A stretch of DNA of 64,000 bases. It comes from Yoonia sp. GPGPB17 (GTDB taxonomy: Bacteria; Pseudomonadota; Alphaproteobacteria; Rhodobacterales; Rhodobacteraceae). The position numbers and the translations under genes are program-made. Each line of letters opens with the position of its first letter. Position 1 is the stretch's first letter. Under the pieces are notes generated by a model, which ran no database searches, was not told the origin of the DNA, and saw only the letters and a list, made by a program, of their open reading frames with translations. Where the stretch lies: assembly GCF_037892195.1 (NCBI RefSeq), contig NZ_JATACI010000005.1:1-64000 (forward strand), written 5' to 3'. Below, piece after piece: positions 50,119 to 59,788 of this stretch.

Positions 50119-50769
50119 CTAGATTTCAATGGCCTCGGTGATTGCCAGAGCGTCCTCAAGTTCGACGCCAAGGTATCGGACGGTGCTGTCAATCTTGGTG
50201 TGCCCAAGCAAAAGCTGGACCGCGCGTAAGTTGCCGGTCTTCTTGTAGATTTGGGTCACCTTAGTTCGTCGCATCCAGTGTGTCCCGTATGCGCTTGCCT
50301 CAAGGCAAATCGACGTGACCCAATCCCGGACAATCCTTGCATACCGGCGTGTCGAGATGTGGAGACGTTCGTGGAACCGACCGTGCCAAAAATACTTAGA
50401 TCCCACCATTAGTTCGTCCTCCATCCATGTTGCGACTGAAGAGGGGGCCTCCGAAACTTCAAAGCTTATTGGTTTCTGAGTTTTGCTTTGCAAAACGGAG
50501 CCTCTTTCCTTGAACTGGCCAGAGGCCATGACGTCGACGTCTTTCATCTTCACCAAGCCACAGCCGCGAAGCTTGCTGTCTATCGCCATATTGAACAGAG
50601 CGAGGTCGCGATGGTTCTCCGCAAGTTCAAGCCGAACCCTTATCGCCCACACGTGTTTGGCCTTGAGTGGTCGTTTCTGACCGACAATCCGGCCTTTGTT
50701 CCAGGAGGGTCTAGTGCACGGATGGCAGGTAAGTTTGGCGTTCGCATGGCTGATCCTCCGATCCACCAT
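50119..50769 (-). CDS. Short tyrosine recombinase/integrase, copy 3 of 3 (N-terminus probably frameshifted)
   Basis: The catalytic part is complete: SKLRGCGLVKM, QSKTQKP, THWMRRTKV (H-x-x-R kept), LLLGHTK and Tyr in STVRYLGV. It is more diverged than copies 1 and 2. A well-placed start (GGAGGATCAGCC then ATG) gives MRTPNLPAIR, which matches the MPRVQLPAT start of the other copies but is in another frame. One missing base before WNKGR explains this. The frame given here starts at an upstream ATG with GGAGGG too close to be ideal. It lies just outside the third IS1182 copy. Confidence 0.75.
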   Translation of the reverse strand: MVDRRISHANAKLTCHPCTRPSWNKGRIVGQKRPLKAKHVWAIRVRLELAENHRDLALFNMAIDSKLRGCGLVKMKDVDVMASGQFKERGSVLQSKTQKPISFEVSEAPSSVATWMEDELMVGSKYFWHGRFHERLHISTRRYARIVRDWVTSICLEASAYGTHWMRRTKVTQIYKKTGNLRAVQLLLGHTKIDSTVRYLGVELEDALAITEAIEI

Positions 50770-50846
50770 GCCCTCCCAAAGCGACAACCCGACGTTGACC
50801 TTGCCAGCATACCACAGGATGCTGCGCCGCATCTGAAGTCAGCTTG

Positions 50847-52391
50847 GAGCCGATTCTGTGGAAAAACAACGTCTTGCTGACGCAGAAAGTGGTGGTAAGG
50901 ACGATGCGTTAGCGCCTTTTCTATTAGGCTTTTCGCATTTGCTGCGGTGCAGGAAAGATCTTCGCCAGTTTGCGGAGGTTCTGGGCGGTGGCTGCGAGGA
51001 GGAATTCGTCGTTTGCGCCGCATGGGCCGCGTAGTCGCAGCCTTCCCAAGCCAAGAATGCGTTTGAGGTGGGCAAAGAGCATCTCGACCTTTTTTCGGAG
51101 CTTGGCCGAGACTTTGTATTGATCTGTCTTGCGGATGGCGCGAGCCACCTCACGGGCGTCTTCATGTTCCTCACGGGTGATCTTGCGGCAGTCTGCTTTG
51201 GGGCAGCATTTGGGTTTTGACGGGCACGCCTGGCAGGTGTGTTTGAGAGCCTGGTACTTGGCGACTCCTTTACCTGTCGGTCCGCGATTAGGATCAGAGT
51301 AATTCCGTCGGAACTGCTTCAGCGCCTCGCCTTCGGGGCAGATGTACTGGTTGTTCTTGGCGTCCCATTCGAAGTCTGCCCGCGACCAGGTCCCATCACT
51401 GCGACCAGCTTTGTCGATCACCGGGATATGCGGCGCGATCTTACGATCCACCAGCCAACCGAGCATGGGCCCTGAACCATAAGCCGTATCGGCGATCAGG
51501 CGTTCGGGACGCAAGTCGAACTTGGCCTTCACCCGATCCAGCATGGTTTTGGTCGATCCGACCTCAGCCTGCCGGATCGACCGCGTCGCCTCAACATCGA
51601 CGATCACACCATGATCGGTGTCGATCAGATAGTTGTCAGAATAGCTAAAGAATGCAGGACCCTTACGCGCTGCCGTCCACTGGCTGGCCGGGTCAGAGAA
51701 GGACGTGAACTTTGGCTGCACAGGTGTTGCAGCACCGAAGGCGGCCTCATCAAGTGTGTCGAGATACTCCTTCACGGCGCGCGGTGCCGCACCTCTGTCG
51801 ACCCGCGCGGCGTCCCATTCGTCTTTTGGTGCTGAGTACTGCTTGTTCGCATCAGCTTCGATCAGGCTGGCATCAATGGCCATGCGCTGGCCGCTGACCA
51901 AGCCCTCTTCAATACAGCGACCGACGGTCGTCTCAAACAAGTGGCGCAGCAGTTCACTCTCGCGGAACCTGCCATGACGGTTCTTGGAAAAAGTCGAATG
52001 GTTGGGAACACGGTCGTTCAGATCGAGGCGGCAGAACCAGCGATAGGCGAGGTTCAGATGCACTTCCTCACAGAGACGCCGCTCGGAACGGATGCCAAAG
52101 CAATATCCCACCAGCAGCATCCGGATCAGCAGTTCAGGATCGACCGAAGGACGGCCCGTGTGGCTGTAGAAATCCGACAGATGCGCGCGAATGCTGTCCA
52201 GATTAACAAACCGATCAATTGATCGAAGTAGGTGATCCTGCGGGACATGATCCTCGAGCGAGAAGTCGTAAAACAGTGCCGCCTGTGCCTCCTGCCTAGC
52301 TCCCATCATTGCTGATCCTCCCGCTCGTTGAGAGAATTGAATCAGTAGCTCAGGCGTCGATCAACAAAGAGTTTTTCAACGGAATAAGCCC
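50847..52391 (-). mobile_element. IS1182-type insertion sequence, copy 3
   Basis: About 1.54 kb carrying a full-length transposase that has diverged from copies 1 and 2 in its central part. Ends are recognisable (GAGCCGATTCTGTGGAAAAA on the left, AAAGAGTTTTTCAACGGAAT on the right) but pair less well than in copy 1. Recombinase copy 3 abuts it. Confidence 0.78.
50924..52309 (-). CDS. IS1182-family DDE transposase (copy 3)
   Basis: 461 residues, intact. It has the same N-terminal region as copy 1 (FYSHTGRPSVDPELLIRMLL, DHSTFSKNRHGRFRESELL), first Asp in MAIDASLIEAD, second Asp in LIADTAYGSGP, the CQACPSKPKC insert and KKVEMLFAHLKRILGLGRLR. The central sequence differs enough that it is a separate lineage of the element. 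Confidence 0.9.
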   Translation of the reverse strand: MMGARQEAQAALFYDFSLEDHVPQDHLLRSIDRFVNLDSIRAHLSDFYSHTGRPSVDPELLIRMLLVGYCFGIRSERRLCEEVHLNLAYRWFCRLDLNDRVPNHSTFSKNRHGRFRESELLRHLFETTVGRCIEEGLVSGQRMAIDASLIEADANKQYSAPKDEWDAARVDRGAAPRAVKEYLDTLDEAAFGAATPVQPKFTSFSDPASQWTAARKGPAFFSYSDNYLIDTDHGVIVDVEATRSIRQAEVGSTKTMLDRVKAKFDLRPERLIADTAYGSGPMLGWLVDRKIAPHIPVIDKAGRSDGTWSRADFEWDAKNNQYICPEGEALKQFRRNYSDPNRGPTGKGVAKYQALKHTCQACPSKPKCCPKADCRKITREEHEDAREVARAIRKTDQYKVSAKLRKKVEMLFAHLKRILGLGRLRLRGPCGANDEFLLAATAQNLRKLAKIFPAPQQMRKA

Positions 52392-52463
52392 AGCGTTCCG
52401 GTTTTCTGCGCCGTGGCGAAAGTCAGCTTTCCCGGAGCGAGCTTAAAGTCCTGGGCGCAATGA

Positions 52464-52922
52464 TCAGGCTCGAACGACGATCCCAACCCCCGCAACTACC
52501 AAGAGCAATCCAACCGCTTTCATCAGGGAGAACAAACGGACCTCAAGGCCCATTGCTCCAAAGTGATCATAGATAGCTGCGCCCACCAGATTACCGGTGA
52601 CGACGATCACGAGAAAGAGCGTGATCCCGAGCGCAGGAATGCTCTGCATGGAAATGACCACGTGGATCGCGCCGAACACCCCTCCGAGCCAGACCCAGAT
52701 TGGCAAATGAGTGAGTGTTGTCACAGTGAGGTTTCGAAAACTTCCGGACAGAAAAGCGAGCGCGCCGGTTAGCGCCGCTGCCGTTGAAAAAGCCAGAAAA
52801 ACGGCAAGCAGAAAGTCTCGATTTAGGCCCGCCGAGAGACGTGCATAGATCGGTCCCTGCGCAGCCACCAGCATGCCCCCCAAGAAGGCCATAACGGCAA
52901 AAATGAGGTTAGTGGGGGTCAT
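52464..52922 (-). CDS. Small DMT-type transporter (DUF606/YdcZ family)
   Basis: 152 residues and five hydrophobic helices. The opening resembles half-size DMT proteins (FLGGMLVAAQGPIYARLS), and LPIWVWLGGVFGAIHVVISM is characteristic of YdcZ. Three bases separate it from the GNAT gene, which overlaps the XRE-cupin gene, so the three form one operon. Substrate unknown. Confidence 0.8.
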   Translation of the reverse strand: MTPTNLIFAVMAFLGGMLVAAQGPIYARLSAGLNRDFLLAVFLAFSTAAALTGALAFLSGSFRNLTVTTLTHLPIWVWLGGVFGAIHVVISMQSIPALGITLFLVIVVTGNLVGAAIYDHFGAMGLEVRLFSLMKAVGLLLVVAGVGIVVRA

Positions 52923-52925
52923 TGG

Positions 52926-53459
52926 TCAAAGATACCGATACATATAGGTAGTCGCGTGTCGCGCTTGCCCATCAGGGTCGTAGGCAAAATCGGGGATCAC
53001 GCCTGCCTTCTCGAAGCCCACGCTGCGATAGAGAGCTCCGGCAACGTCTCCTGTGCGCGTGTCGAGTGTCACGAGTGTCTTGTTCGACCGCTCGGCCGCC
53101 TCAAGCGCTGCCGTCATCAACGCCTTGCCCAGGCCAAGGCGGCGGCTCTCAGGATGGACAACCATTTTCGAGGTTTCTGCACGATGAGGCTGGTTGGGTG
53201 GCATACCCACAACCAGCTGGACGGTGCCAACAAGTCGGCCATCAACCAAAGCCCCGAATAGAAGACGACTTCCAAACTCTAAGCCGGAACGGACATCGTC
53301 ATTCCAAAAACGTTGCGCTTCTGCGTCCGTCAAAGTCGCCATGAAGCTGATAGCGGCACCATCAAGCACACTGTCCCTAATCACCCTGGTCAGATCAGCG
53401 AGATGCGTTTCGATATCGGACGGTGAAAGTACGACGATTGAAATAGTTGGATTGGTCAT
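52926..53459 (-). CDS. GNAT family N-acetyltransferase
   Basis: 177 residues with the acetyl-CoA-binding motif SRRLGLGKALMTAALE and the later NKTLVTLDTRTGDVAGALYR and VGFEKAGV segments. The ATG overlaps the upstream XRE-cupin stop (ATGA). Such enzymes modify small amines or amino-acid analogues; with the exporter-like gene next door a detoxification role is plausible. Confidence 0.88.
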   Translation of the reverse strand: MTNPTISIVVLSPSDIETHLADLTRVIRDSVLDGAAISFMATLTDAEAQRFWNDDVRSGLEFGSRLLFGALVDGRLVGTVQLVVGMPPNQPHRAETSKMVVHPESRRLGLGKALMTAALEAAERSNKTLVTLDTRTGDVAGALYRSVGFEKAGVIPDFAYDPDGQARHATTYMYRYL

Positions 53460-54052
53460 GAGAGAGCAATCACATACTGGCAAGGGCTGGAGATTGTTCT
53501 GAAAACGGTCTCTCCAAAAAGGATGTAGCGAAGGCAGTCCCCCGCCTTCAGTTCGTCGGCCATGCCTTCGACGGTGATTTCCATCCTGCCCGACAAAACA
53601 TAGACATGATGTTCCTGACCTGGGATCGCGGGCGCAGCGTAAGTGATCAATTGGTCCTTGCCGAGCTGGCCTTCGATTAGCTCAATTGTCAGTTGGCCGT
53701 TCGAAGGTGAGACGCTTCTTCTGCAAAAGTCGTGCTCCGGGTCATTCCAAACCGCTTGATCTTTGCGCAAAACGACCGGCTGAAACACGTCATCCAGAGG
53801 TGCCAACAATTGCGAGATGGGCAGCGCGTAAACAGTTGCCAGCCGCCCGAGTGTTTCGGCGGTCGGACTGACGTCCGCGTTTTCGATACGCGACAGCGTT
53901 GCGCGGCTGGTTCCACTGCAATCCGCGAGAACGGCGAGCGTCAAGCCGTGGCGCTCACGGAGAATCCGCAGGTGCTGTGCTAGTTTCGAAGCGTCGAAAA
54001 GGGTTATAATTCCTGTATTTGGGATTATTCTCGAAAATAAGATTAGTGTCAA
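53456..54052 (-). CDS. XRE family regulator with C-terminal cupin domain
   Basis: 198 residues. The helix-turn-helix (HLRILRERHGLTLAVLADCS, RATLSRIENADVSPTAETLG) is followed by a cupin sensor domain (GQEHHVYVLSGRMEITVEG, LKAGDCLRYIL). First gene of the XRE-GNAT-YdcZ operon, which it most likely controls by sensing a small molecule. The exact start is uncertain: the first about 18 residues (MTLILFSRIIPNTG) may be untranslated. Confidence 0.88.
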   Translation of the reverse strand: MTLILFSRIIPNTGIITLFDASKLAQHLRILRERHGLTLAVLADCSGTSRATLSRIENADVSPTAETLGRLATVYALPISQLLAPLDDVFQPVVLRKDQAVWNDPEHDFCRRSVSPSNGQLTIELIEGQLGKDQLITYAAPAIPGQEHHVYVLSGRMEITVEGMADELKAGDCLRYILFGETVFRTISSPCQYVIALS

Positions 54053-54214
54053 TCTGTGTTAGCAGCCATTGGCGCAGCCGGAGCGAAGGCCTGCAAAGTC
54101 CCGCGTATCGTTTGATGCGCCCAACCGCAGCAAACGTGTGGTTTTGGTTGCCAGCAGAAAGATGCCTGCAAAAAAACGGGCTTGCGACTTTACGACGGTC
54201 CTTTCGAATGGCTC

Positions 54215-55126
54215 TCAAGAAGGTGCCAACTGGGTCCTGAGCCACCGGGTCATTGGATCGGTCTCGTTTCGTCGATGCCACAGGACAGACACCGGGAAGC
54301 TGGGCAACTCCAACGGCGGCCACGCTGTGACGAGACCAAATTGCGCCGCAAACTGATGTGCAACCCGCGACGGCAAAGTCAACAGTGCGCCTGACTCCGC
54401 CGTTGCCGCAAGCGCTGGCAGAAAAGCTGGTAAGCTAAGGAGCACCCGTCTTTCACGGCCGATTTTGGTAAGATGGTTATCGACGACGCCTTTGTTGCCG
54501 CCCCCTGGTGCGGTTAGCAGATGATCGGCAGCGCAATAGGCATCGAGGCCGATGTTTGGTGCCTTGGTCAAAATATCCGGTCGCCCCGCGACCAAGTAAC
54601 TCTCGGTGAAGAGCACTTGGCCTGAACAGATTTCGGGAATGTCCCGGAAGAAGCCAAGAGCCAAATCCGCGCGGTCGTCTTTGAGTGCCTGAACAGCGTC
54701 CTGTCGCCCGGTTGGAAGTATGGACAGGGTCAACCCTGGCGCCAAAAGGCGAAGCCTTGCAAAGAAAAAGGGGATCAAGACGGCTTGTTCAGCGTGAAGT
54801 GCTGCCACGCGGACAACCCCCGTCGCAGTTGCCGGATCGAATGACCGAGTAGCCCCAAGCGCGCCGCGCAATGCGTTGACGGCATCCGCGACAGGCGCTT
54901 CAAGGGCAAGTGCCGTTGCCGTGGGCTCCATGCCATGCGGGCGACGCAGGAATAGCTCATCACCAAACACATCCCGAAGACGGCGAAGGGCTTGGCTAAT
55001 GGCGGATTGAGTCAGCCCTAGCTCTAGCGCGACTGTGGCCGCCTTGCGGTAACGAATGAGGCCTAGAAACACCAACAGCAAGGTAAGGTCCAGACGCCTG
55101 AGTTCTGAATCACTTAAGTCAGACAT
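54215..55126 (-). CDS. LysR family transcriptional regulator
   Basis: 303 residues with the N-terminal winged helix (LDLTLLLVFLGLIRYRKAAT ... LTQSAISQALRRLRDVFGDE) and a periplasmic-binding-protein-like effector domain (VRVAALHAEQAVLIPFFFAR). Divergent from an MBL-fold gene 115 bases away, which it probably activates. Confidence 0.92.
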   Translation of the reverse strand: MSDLSDSELRRLDLTLLLVFLGLIRYRKAATVALELGLTQSAISQALRRLRDVFGDELFLRRPHGMEPTATALALEAPVADAVNALRGALGATRSFDPATATGVVRVAALHAEQAVLIPFFFARLRLLAPGLTLSILPTGRQDAVQALKDDRADLALGFFRDIPEICSGQVLFTESYLVAGRPDILTKAPNIGLDAYCAADHLLTAPGGGNKGVVDNHLTKIGRERRVLLSLPAFLPALAATAESGALLTLPSRVAHQFAAQFGLVTAWPPLELPSFPVSVLWHRRNETDPMTRWLRTQLAPS

Positions 55127-55240
55127 TATTCATATTCGTTATCACTTCATTCGATTTGAAGGTAGCAAAAAGCGACCGTTCTGCAACGCAGCAAAGTCCC
55201 AATCTGACCTGCACCAATTTTCAATTCCTAGGAGAAACGC

Positions 55241-56119
55241 ATGCAATTACTGGACAGACGAACATTTATGGCGCTTTCGGCGGCCACCGCTGCAACCACT
55301 ATTGCTCAACCCGCGCGCGCAGCAATCGGCGGAGCGGATATCTTTACCGCCGATCTTTGGGGTGCAGCCGTGGACAGTGCGATCATCGTGGGCGAAGAAA
55401 GCGCCGTCTTGATTGATGCTCAGCTGACCGTGCCAAATGCTACGCGGCTGGCAGAAGTAATCGCAGCTACTGGCAAAACGCTTGAGACGATCTGCATCAC
55501 CCATGTCCACCCGGACCATCATCTGGGTCTCGCCGCGATTATGGACCGTTTCCCGGATGCCAAACCCGTGGCGCACCCGCTGGTACAATCTCAACTGTCA
55601 GCGGCGGCGCGCTGGATGCTCAGCACAATGAGTCAGGGCGCAGAACCTGGCACCTTTGCGGATCGCGTTGTCATCCCCGAGCCTATGACTGGCAACACGA
55701 TCATGCTCGAAGGCGAACGGATCGAAGTGCTCGACCCGCTGCACGGCGACACAGATTTGTTGTCGGCGGTTCATATTCCTTCGCTCGACACGGTGATTGC
55801 GTCTGACTTCCTGTACTCTGGCACCCATCAATGGATGGCGGAGAACACCACGCCGGAGCGGATTGCCCGGTGGCGCGCAAGCCTTAATCAGCTTGAAGCG
55901 ATCGGCGCTGGAACGGTTGTGCCGGGGCATGAAGGGCCAGGTGCTGTGCGCGATCCATCGATCTTTGGCACCACGCGCGCCTATATCGACCAGTGGGAGA
56001 CCGCTCTCACCGAGACATCTAGCGCCGAGGATCTGAAGGCCGCGATGATGGTGGGCAATGAGGACAAGGCTTTGGAATGGGTGCTCGACAGCTCTGTCGC
56101 GGCTGTTTACCCAAGCTAG
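55241..56119 (+). CDS. MBL-fold metallohydrolase with Tat-type signal
   Basis: 292 residues. The N-terminus has DRRTFMALSAATAATTIAQP, a twin-arginine signal followed by a hydrophobic core and ARA cleavage site. The metallo-beta-lactamase motif HxHxDH is present (ITHVHPDHHLG), followed by DPLHGDTD and VVPGHEGPG. It should be a periplasmic hydrolase with two metals. Divergent from LysR; next gene is an ABM-type protein. Substrate unknown. Confidence 0.87.
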   Translation: MQLLDRRTFMALSAATAATTIAQPARAAIGGADIFTADLWGAAVDSAIIVGEESAVLIDAQLTVPNATRLAEVIAATGKTLETICITHVHPDHHLGLAAIMDRFPDAKPVAHPLVQSQLSAAARWMLSTMSQGAEPGTFADRVVIPEPMTGNTIMLEGERIEVLDPLHGDTDLLSAVHIPSLDTVIASDFLYSGTHQWMAENTTPERIARWRASLNQLEAIGAGTVVPGHEGPGAVRDPSIFGTTRAYIDQWETALTETSSAEDLKAAMMVGNEDKALEWVLDSSVAAVYPS

Positions 56120-56183
56120 GAAATCAACAACATGTCAGGGCGCAAGAGGACGCTCTGACAAAAATCGGCTAGGACAAGACGAT

Positions 56184-56738
56184 ATGAGCGACACGGTCAC
56201 AATTGTTGTGCGGCAAAGGGTCAAGCCGGGTCGCGAAGCGGAGTATGAAGCTTGGCTCAAGCGGATGACGGAAGGTGCATCCGCGAAGTTCCCTGGCTAT
56301 ATCGGCGTTGGTTTTCATCGGCCCGCCCAACCTGGAGACACCTATCGCCAGATGTTCCGCTTCGACAGCGTCGAACAGTTGGAGGAGTTTGAACGCTCTG
56401 ACTATCGCGCAGAGATGCTGGCCGAAGGGGCAAGACTTTTTGAGGCCGACCCAACCTTCGAACGCATGACCGGCCTTGAGTTTTGGTTTGACCCGCCGAA
56501 GGGAACGAAGGTGCCGCAGCCGAGCCCTCACCGTATGGCGGTGGTCATGATAGCCGTCGTCTTTACAATGATCCTTATCCTCAGCACCATCGTCTCGGCG
56601 CTCACCCCAAACTGGCCGCAGCCCGTTCGGTTGTTGCTAACCGTCACCACTCAGGTTTGCCTAATGACCTACTTGGTTATGCCGAAACTGACACCGTTGA
56701 TCGCAGGCTTTGTCTATCCCCGATCGCGCACAGTGTAG
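56184..56738 (+). CDS. Antibiotic biosynthesis monooxygenase (ABM) domain protein with membrane tail
   Basis: 184 residues. Residues 1-95 are an ABM ferredoxin-like domain (VTIVVRQRVKPGREAEYEAW, FPGYIGVGFHRP, YRQMFRFDSVEQLEEF). The last about 55 residues contain two membrane helices (VVMIAVVFTMILILSTIVSA, LLLTVTTQVCLMTYLVM). AGGA precedes the ATG. The MBL gene ends 64 bases upstream; co-transcription and a shared LysR control are likely. Confidence 0.85.
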   Translation: MSDTVTIVVRQRVKPGREAEYEAWLKRMTEGASAKFPGYIGVGFHRPAQPGDTYRQMFRFDSVEQLEEFERSDYRAEMLAEGARLFEADPTFERMTGLEFWFDPPKGTKVPQPSPHRMAVVMIAVVFTMILILSTIVSALTPNWPQPVRLLLTVTTQVCLMTYLVMPKLTPLIAGFVYPRSRTV

Positions 56739-57011
56739 GGATACCCGAAGGCGGGTCAGTCGCATTTCGTTCGGCAGACGCCCCAAGTACTTAAAGAGGT
56801 CTTTCGCCTTGAAGGAAAGACTGACGGCTCCGTCCGCGTTCCGGTCATGCGAGCCTGTGCGCAAACGGTCGTTATCGCCGGTGACAAAAAGGCTTAGTTT
56901 GGCGCATCCTGTGCTCCGGACAAGGTCACGCACGAGCCCAAACCCACCGAATGCTGCAAACACATCCAACGTCAGCTTTGACGCCTTTTTGTGTTGCATT
57001 CTATCAAGTGC

Positions 57012-57545
57012 TTAGGAGACGGCATAGCTGAACCCCAATCCATTCAGTGTGGCTGCAGTGGCCCAGAAAGGCGCAAACACAAAGCCAACATGCTTTCCGT
57101 TGGTTGAGATCTTGGGATTGTGACCGAATATCGGAAGCCCTGCCTGATTAGCATTCACCAGCATCATGAGGGCCGCAATCACACCAAAGACAAGGTGCAG
57201 AACATCGCGATCTGCAATGCCTGAGGTCAGGCCGTAGAGGGCCCCTAGGGCGGCAGCGGCAAAACAGATTGCCCCCTGACGTTGTTCAAACATCAGCAGA
57301 AAGACATAATCCTGACCGGCGCGCTTCTTGTCCGCCGGTGCAGCCTCGATCGCCGCATCCATCATCATCATTTGTTCGTCAAGTTGCAGCGATGATGATC
57401 GGTTGGGCAGCATCGGCGCAAAGAAGGGCAAGACCCAATTGACAACCCAGCGCGCCTGGGTTGGGTAGAGCAACTCGATACCATGTACGAGAACCGGTAC
57501 AATCAACAGGATGAGGCCAAGGCTAGAGATCGTCAGTTCGGGCAT
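57012..57545 (-). CDS. Membrane protein of unknown function, TetR-linked
   Basis: 177 residues with an N-terminal helix (SLGLILLIVPVLVHGIELLY), an amphipathic region with a Met/Asp-rich stretch (LDEQMMMMDAAIEAAP) and three more helices. No family recognised. Divergent from a TetR regulator across twin operators, so it is the likely target. Confidence 0.75.
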   Translation of the reverse strand: MPELTISSLGLILLIVPVLVHGIELLYPTQARWVVNWVLPFFAPMLPNRSSSLQLDEQMMMMDAAIEAAPADKKRAGQDYVFLLMFEQRQGAICFAAAALGALYGLTSGIADRDVLHLVFGVIAALMMLVNANQAGLPIFGHNPKISTNGKHVGFVFAPFWATAATLNGLGFSYAVS

Positions 57546-57564
57546 TTTGGTTCTCGCTTGATTT

Positions 57565-57631
57565 TAATTACCGGGTGGTATTAAATTTATGTTGAGGTCG
57601 AGTCAACAATTAAATACCGGTCGGTAATTAA
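57565..57631. promoter_or_regulatory. Twin TetR operators
   Basis: TAATTACCGGGTGGTATTAA (57565) and TTAAATACCGGTCGGTAATT (57610) are inverted relatives of one another; the second contains the core TACCGGTCGGTA and abuts the tetR start codon. They should control both divergent genes. Confidence 0.8.
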
Positions 57632-58240
57632 ATGAACGAAACGGATCGGAAAGCACCAAGAGGACGTCCGAAGACCTTTGATCGTGACGCCGTTATAGCG
57701 ATAGCAATGCAAGCCTACTGGGAAGAAGGGCAGTCAGAGGTGTCGCTGAACGAGGTGTGCCGTCGTGCCAATGTGTCCAAGCCAACACTTTACAAAGAGT
57801 TTGGCAGCGAGGACGGGCTGAAACAAGCTGTACTTTCCGAATACCACAAGATGACGCTGGACCCGCTGTACGAGATGCTTCAGCAAGATCAGCCCTTTGA
57901 TCAAGCTCTGGATGCTTTGACTGACTACATTCTCCGTGACCACCAAGAGCATGGGATGCCAAATGGCTGCCTTTTCGTGGATATGTGCCAATGCCGCGAC
58001 CAGCTTGGGGAACTGGCAGGTGGGCAGGTCGATGCGTTCAAGGAGCTTTCCTTAAGCACCTATGAGGCATGGATCGACGAAGCGAGAGCCAAAGGGCAGT
58101 TCACAACTGAGATCGCGTCACGCACAGCAGCAACCTATATCGATGCCCAGATCGCAAGCGCGATGAACCTGCAAAGGCAGGGTGCAACGGCGGATGACGT
58201 AAGTGCGGTGTTTCGACTTGCCCTTTCGGTACTCGACTAG
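57632..58240 (+). CDS. TetR family transcriptional regulator
   Basis: 202 residues with a TetR helix-turn-helix (RDAVIAIAMQAYWEEGQSEV, VSLNEVCRRANVSKPTLYKE, FGSEDGLKQAVLSEY). The C-terminal ligand domain has a Cys-rich segment (GCLFVDMCQCRDQLGELAGG) as in the YxaF/LmrA-like group. It probably represses itself and the divergent membrane protein gene. Confidence 0.92.
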   Translation: MNETDRKAPRGRPKTFDRDAVIAIAMQAYWEEGQSEVSLNEVCRRANVSKPTLYKEFGSEDGLKQAVLSEYHKMTLDPLYEMLQQDQPFDQALDALTDYILRDHQEHGMPNGCLFVDMCQCRDQLGELAGGQVDAFKELSLSTYEAWIDEARAKGQFTTEIASRTAATYIDAQIASAMNLQRQGATADDVSAVFRLALSVLD

Positions 58241-58564
58241 AAACGGCCTTTCTCAAAACAATCGCCGAGGTCAGTCCGTGCGTCCTGAGTATATGCGCCT
58301 GCAAAGAAAGTCCTGTGTGGAAAGCTCCTGCATAGCAAGACGTTTTTTGTCGCTGATTGGCACTTGACAGAAGCAGACTTGTGTCCAGCCTGTTTGCGCG
58401 GCGCACGCGGCCGCTGGCCCTGATGGTTTCCGCAAGCTAAGTCCCACAAGGGTTTTTCGGACAACCTGGTGTCCCTGACATTCGACGGGGTGTCTTGGCG
58501 GCGGGCTCACTGTGCTCCATCATCTCGCGGGTCTTACTTTCTCTGTAGGTCTACTCCTTTTTGT
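58241..58564. other. Gene-free stretch between tetR and the IS110 relic
   Basis: No recognisable gene or repeat apart from the approach to the IS110 remnant. Confidence 0.5.
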
Positions 58565-59580
58565 TCAAGCGTAGTGCGGGCGGTAGGGTTCATTCCTGGT
58601 CAACACAGCCCAAATGATCTTTGTCGTCTTATTGGCCATTGCGATAGTGGCCAACCGGGTTGGTTTGCGCTCGAGCAATCCAATTACCCACGGATCGAAC
58701 CGGTCTGGATTGACCTTCATCTGCCTCAATCGAGCGGTCATGCCTGTGACGAGTAGGCGCCTTAGGTTGCGATCGCCCATTTTTGGATACAGTCCAGCGC
58801 GCCTTGCCACCGCCAGATTGATTGAGTGGCGTCGCCCCGAGCTACGCCACCAGTTCGCGACCATTTCTGATTTGCCGTGCATCTCCAATAGTCGCTGCGA
58901 TCGCTGACGCTGTGACTGCGCCGACACCCGGTATTGTTCGAAGTAGTGTCACGCGCGAGATCCTGCTTTGCCTGAAGTCACATGCGCGTCCCGTACCAGC
59001 GGACGTGCAGACGGAGTGAAACGAGCTGACTACTGAGGTTGGCCAATACGTCGGCCGCAGTCTCGGGAATTGCAGGGCATTCGCCGTCCAACACGCCCTT
59101 AGCAAACCTCACTGCGCTTCCAATACCTTGAGAAATCACGATGCCAAACTCGGCCAACAGACCGCGCAACATGTTGCCAAGTTGAGTGCGCTGGCGATCA
59201 ATCAGATCATGCGCATGGTGTAAGAAGAGGACTGCCTGCTGCTGTTCCGATTTGATCGCAACGAAACGCCTCGTGGGGCGGGTCACTGCCTCGCAGGTTG
59301 CCTCGGCATCGGCAGCATCGGATTTGCCGCGCTTTACGTATGGCTTCACATAGTTGGCGGGTATCAATTGAACATCGTGGCCCAGGGCAAATATTCAGCC
59401 TGACCAATGATGTCTGGAGCCGCACGCCTCCATGCAAACGAGGCATGGTGGAAGACCCTCGAAGAAAGCCAAGAGTTGCGCGCGCCGGATCGTATGATTG
59501 AAAACGACCGCTCCGCTCTCTGCGATCCCATGAACCTGAAACACGTTCTTAGCCAAATCGATGCCACCTGTTGTAACCTG
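58565..59580 (-). pseudogene. IS110-family transposase relic
   Basis: In order along the minus strand: IDLAKNVFQVHGIAESGAVV (DEDD start), CMEACGSRHHW followed by an in-frame TGA, LIPANYVKPYVKRGKSDAAD with QRTQLGNMLRGLLAEFG, then after a frame change LLRTIPGVGAVTASAIAATI (helix-hairpin-helix region), and after another KMGDRNLRRLLVTG with ANKTTKIIWAVL, the normal C-terminus. At least one stop and two frameshifts make it non-functional. Confidence 0.85.
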
Positions 59581-59788
59581 TAATGGGTAGCTCCTTTCCT
59601 AGCAGTGACAGACAACTGCATTATGGCGCATTGCGTTACGAGGGGAGCAGGAGCTATCCACCCCATCGGGATTGACGGGCTGCAATGCAGCGATGACATA
59701 TCTTGGCGAACGGCGGCAGTGGGCCGTCCGTTACTTTCAGAGATGCGAAGTTGGTGCTTGGATTTGTATCCCGCCAAAACGACTGCCG

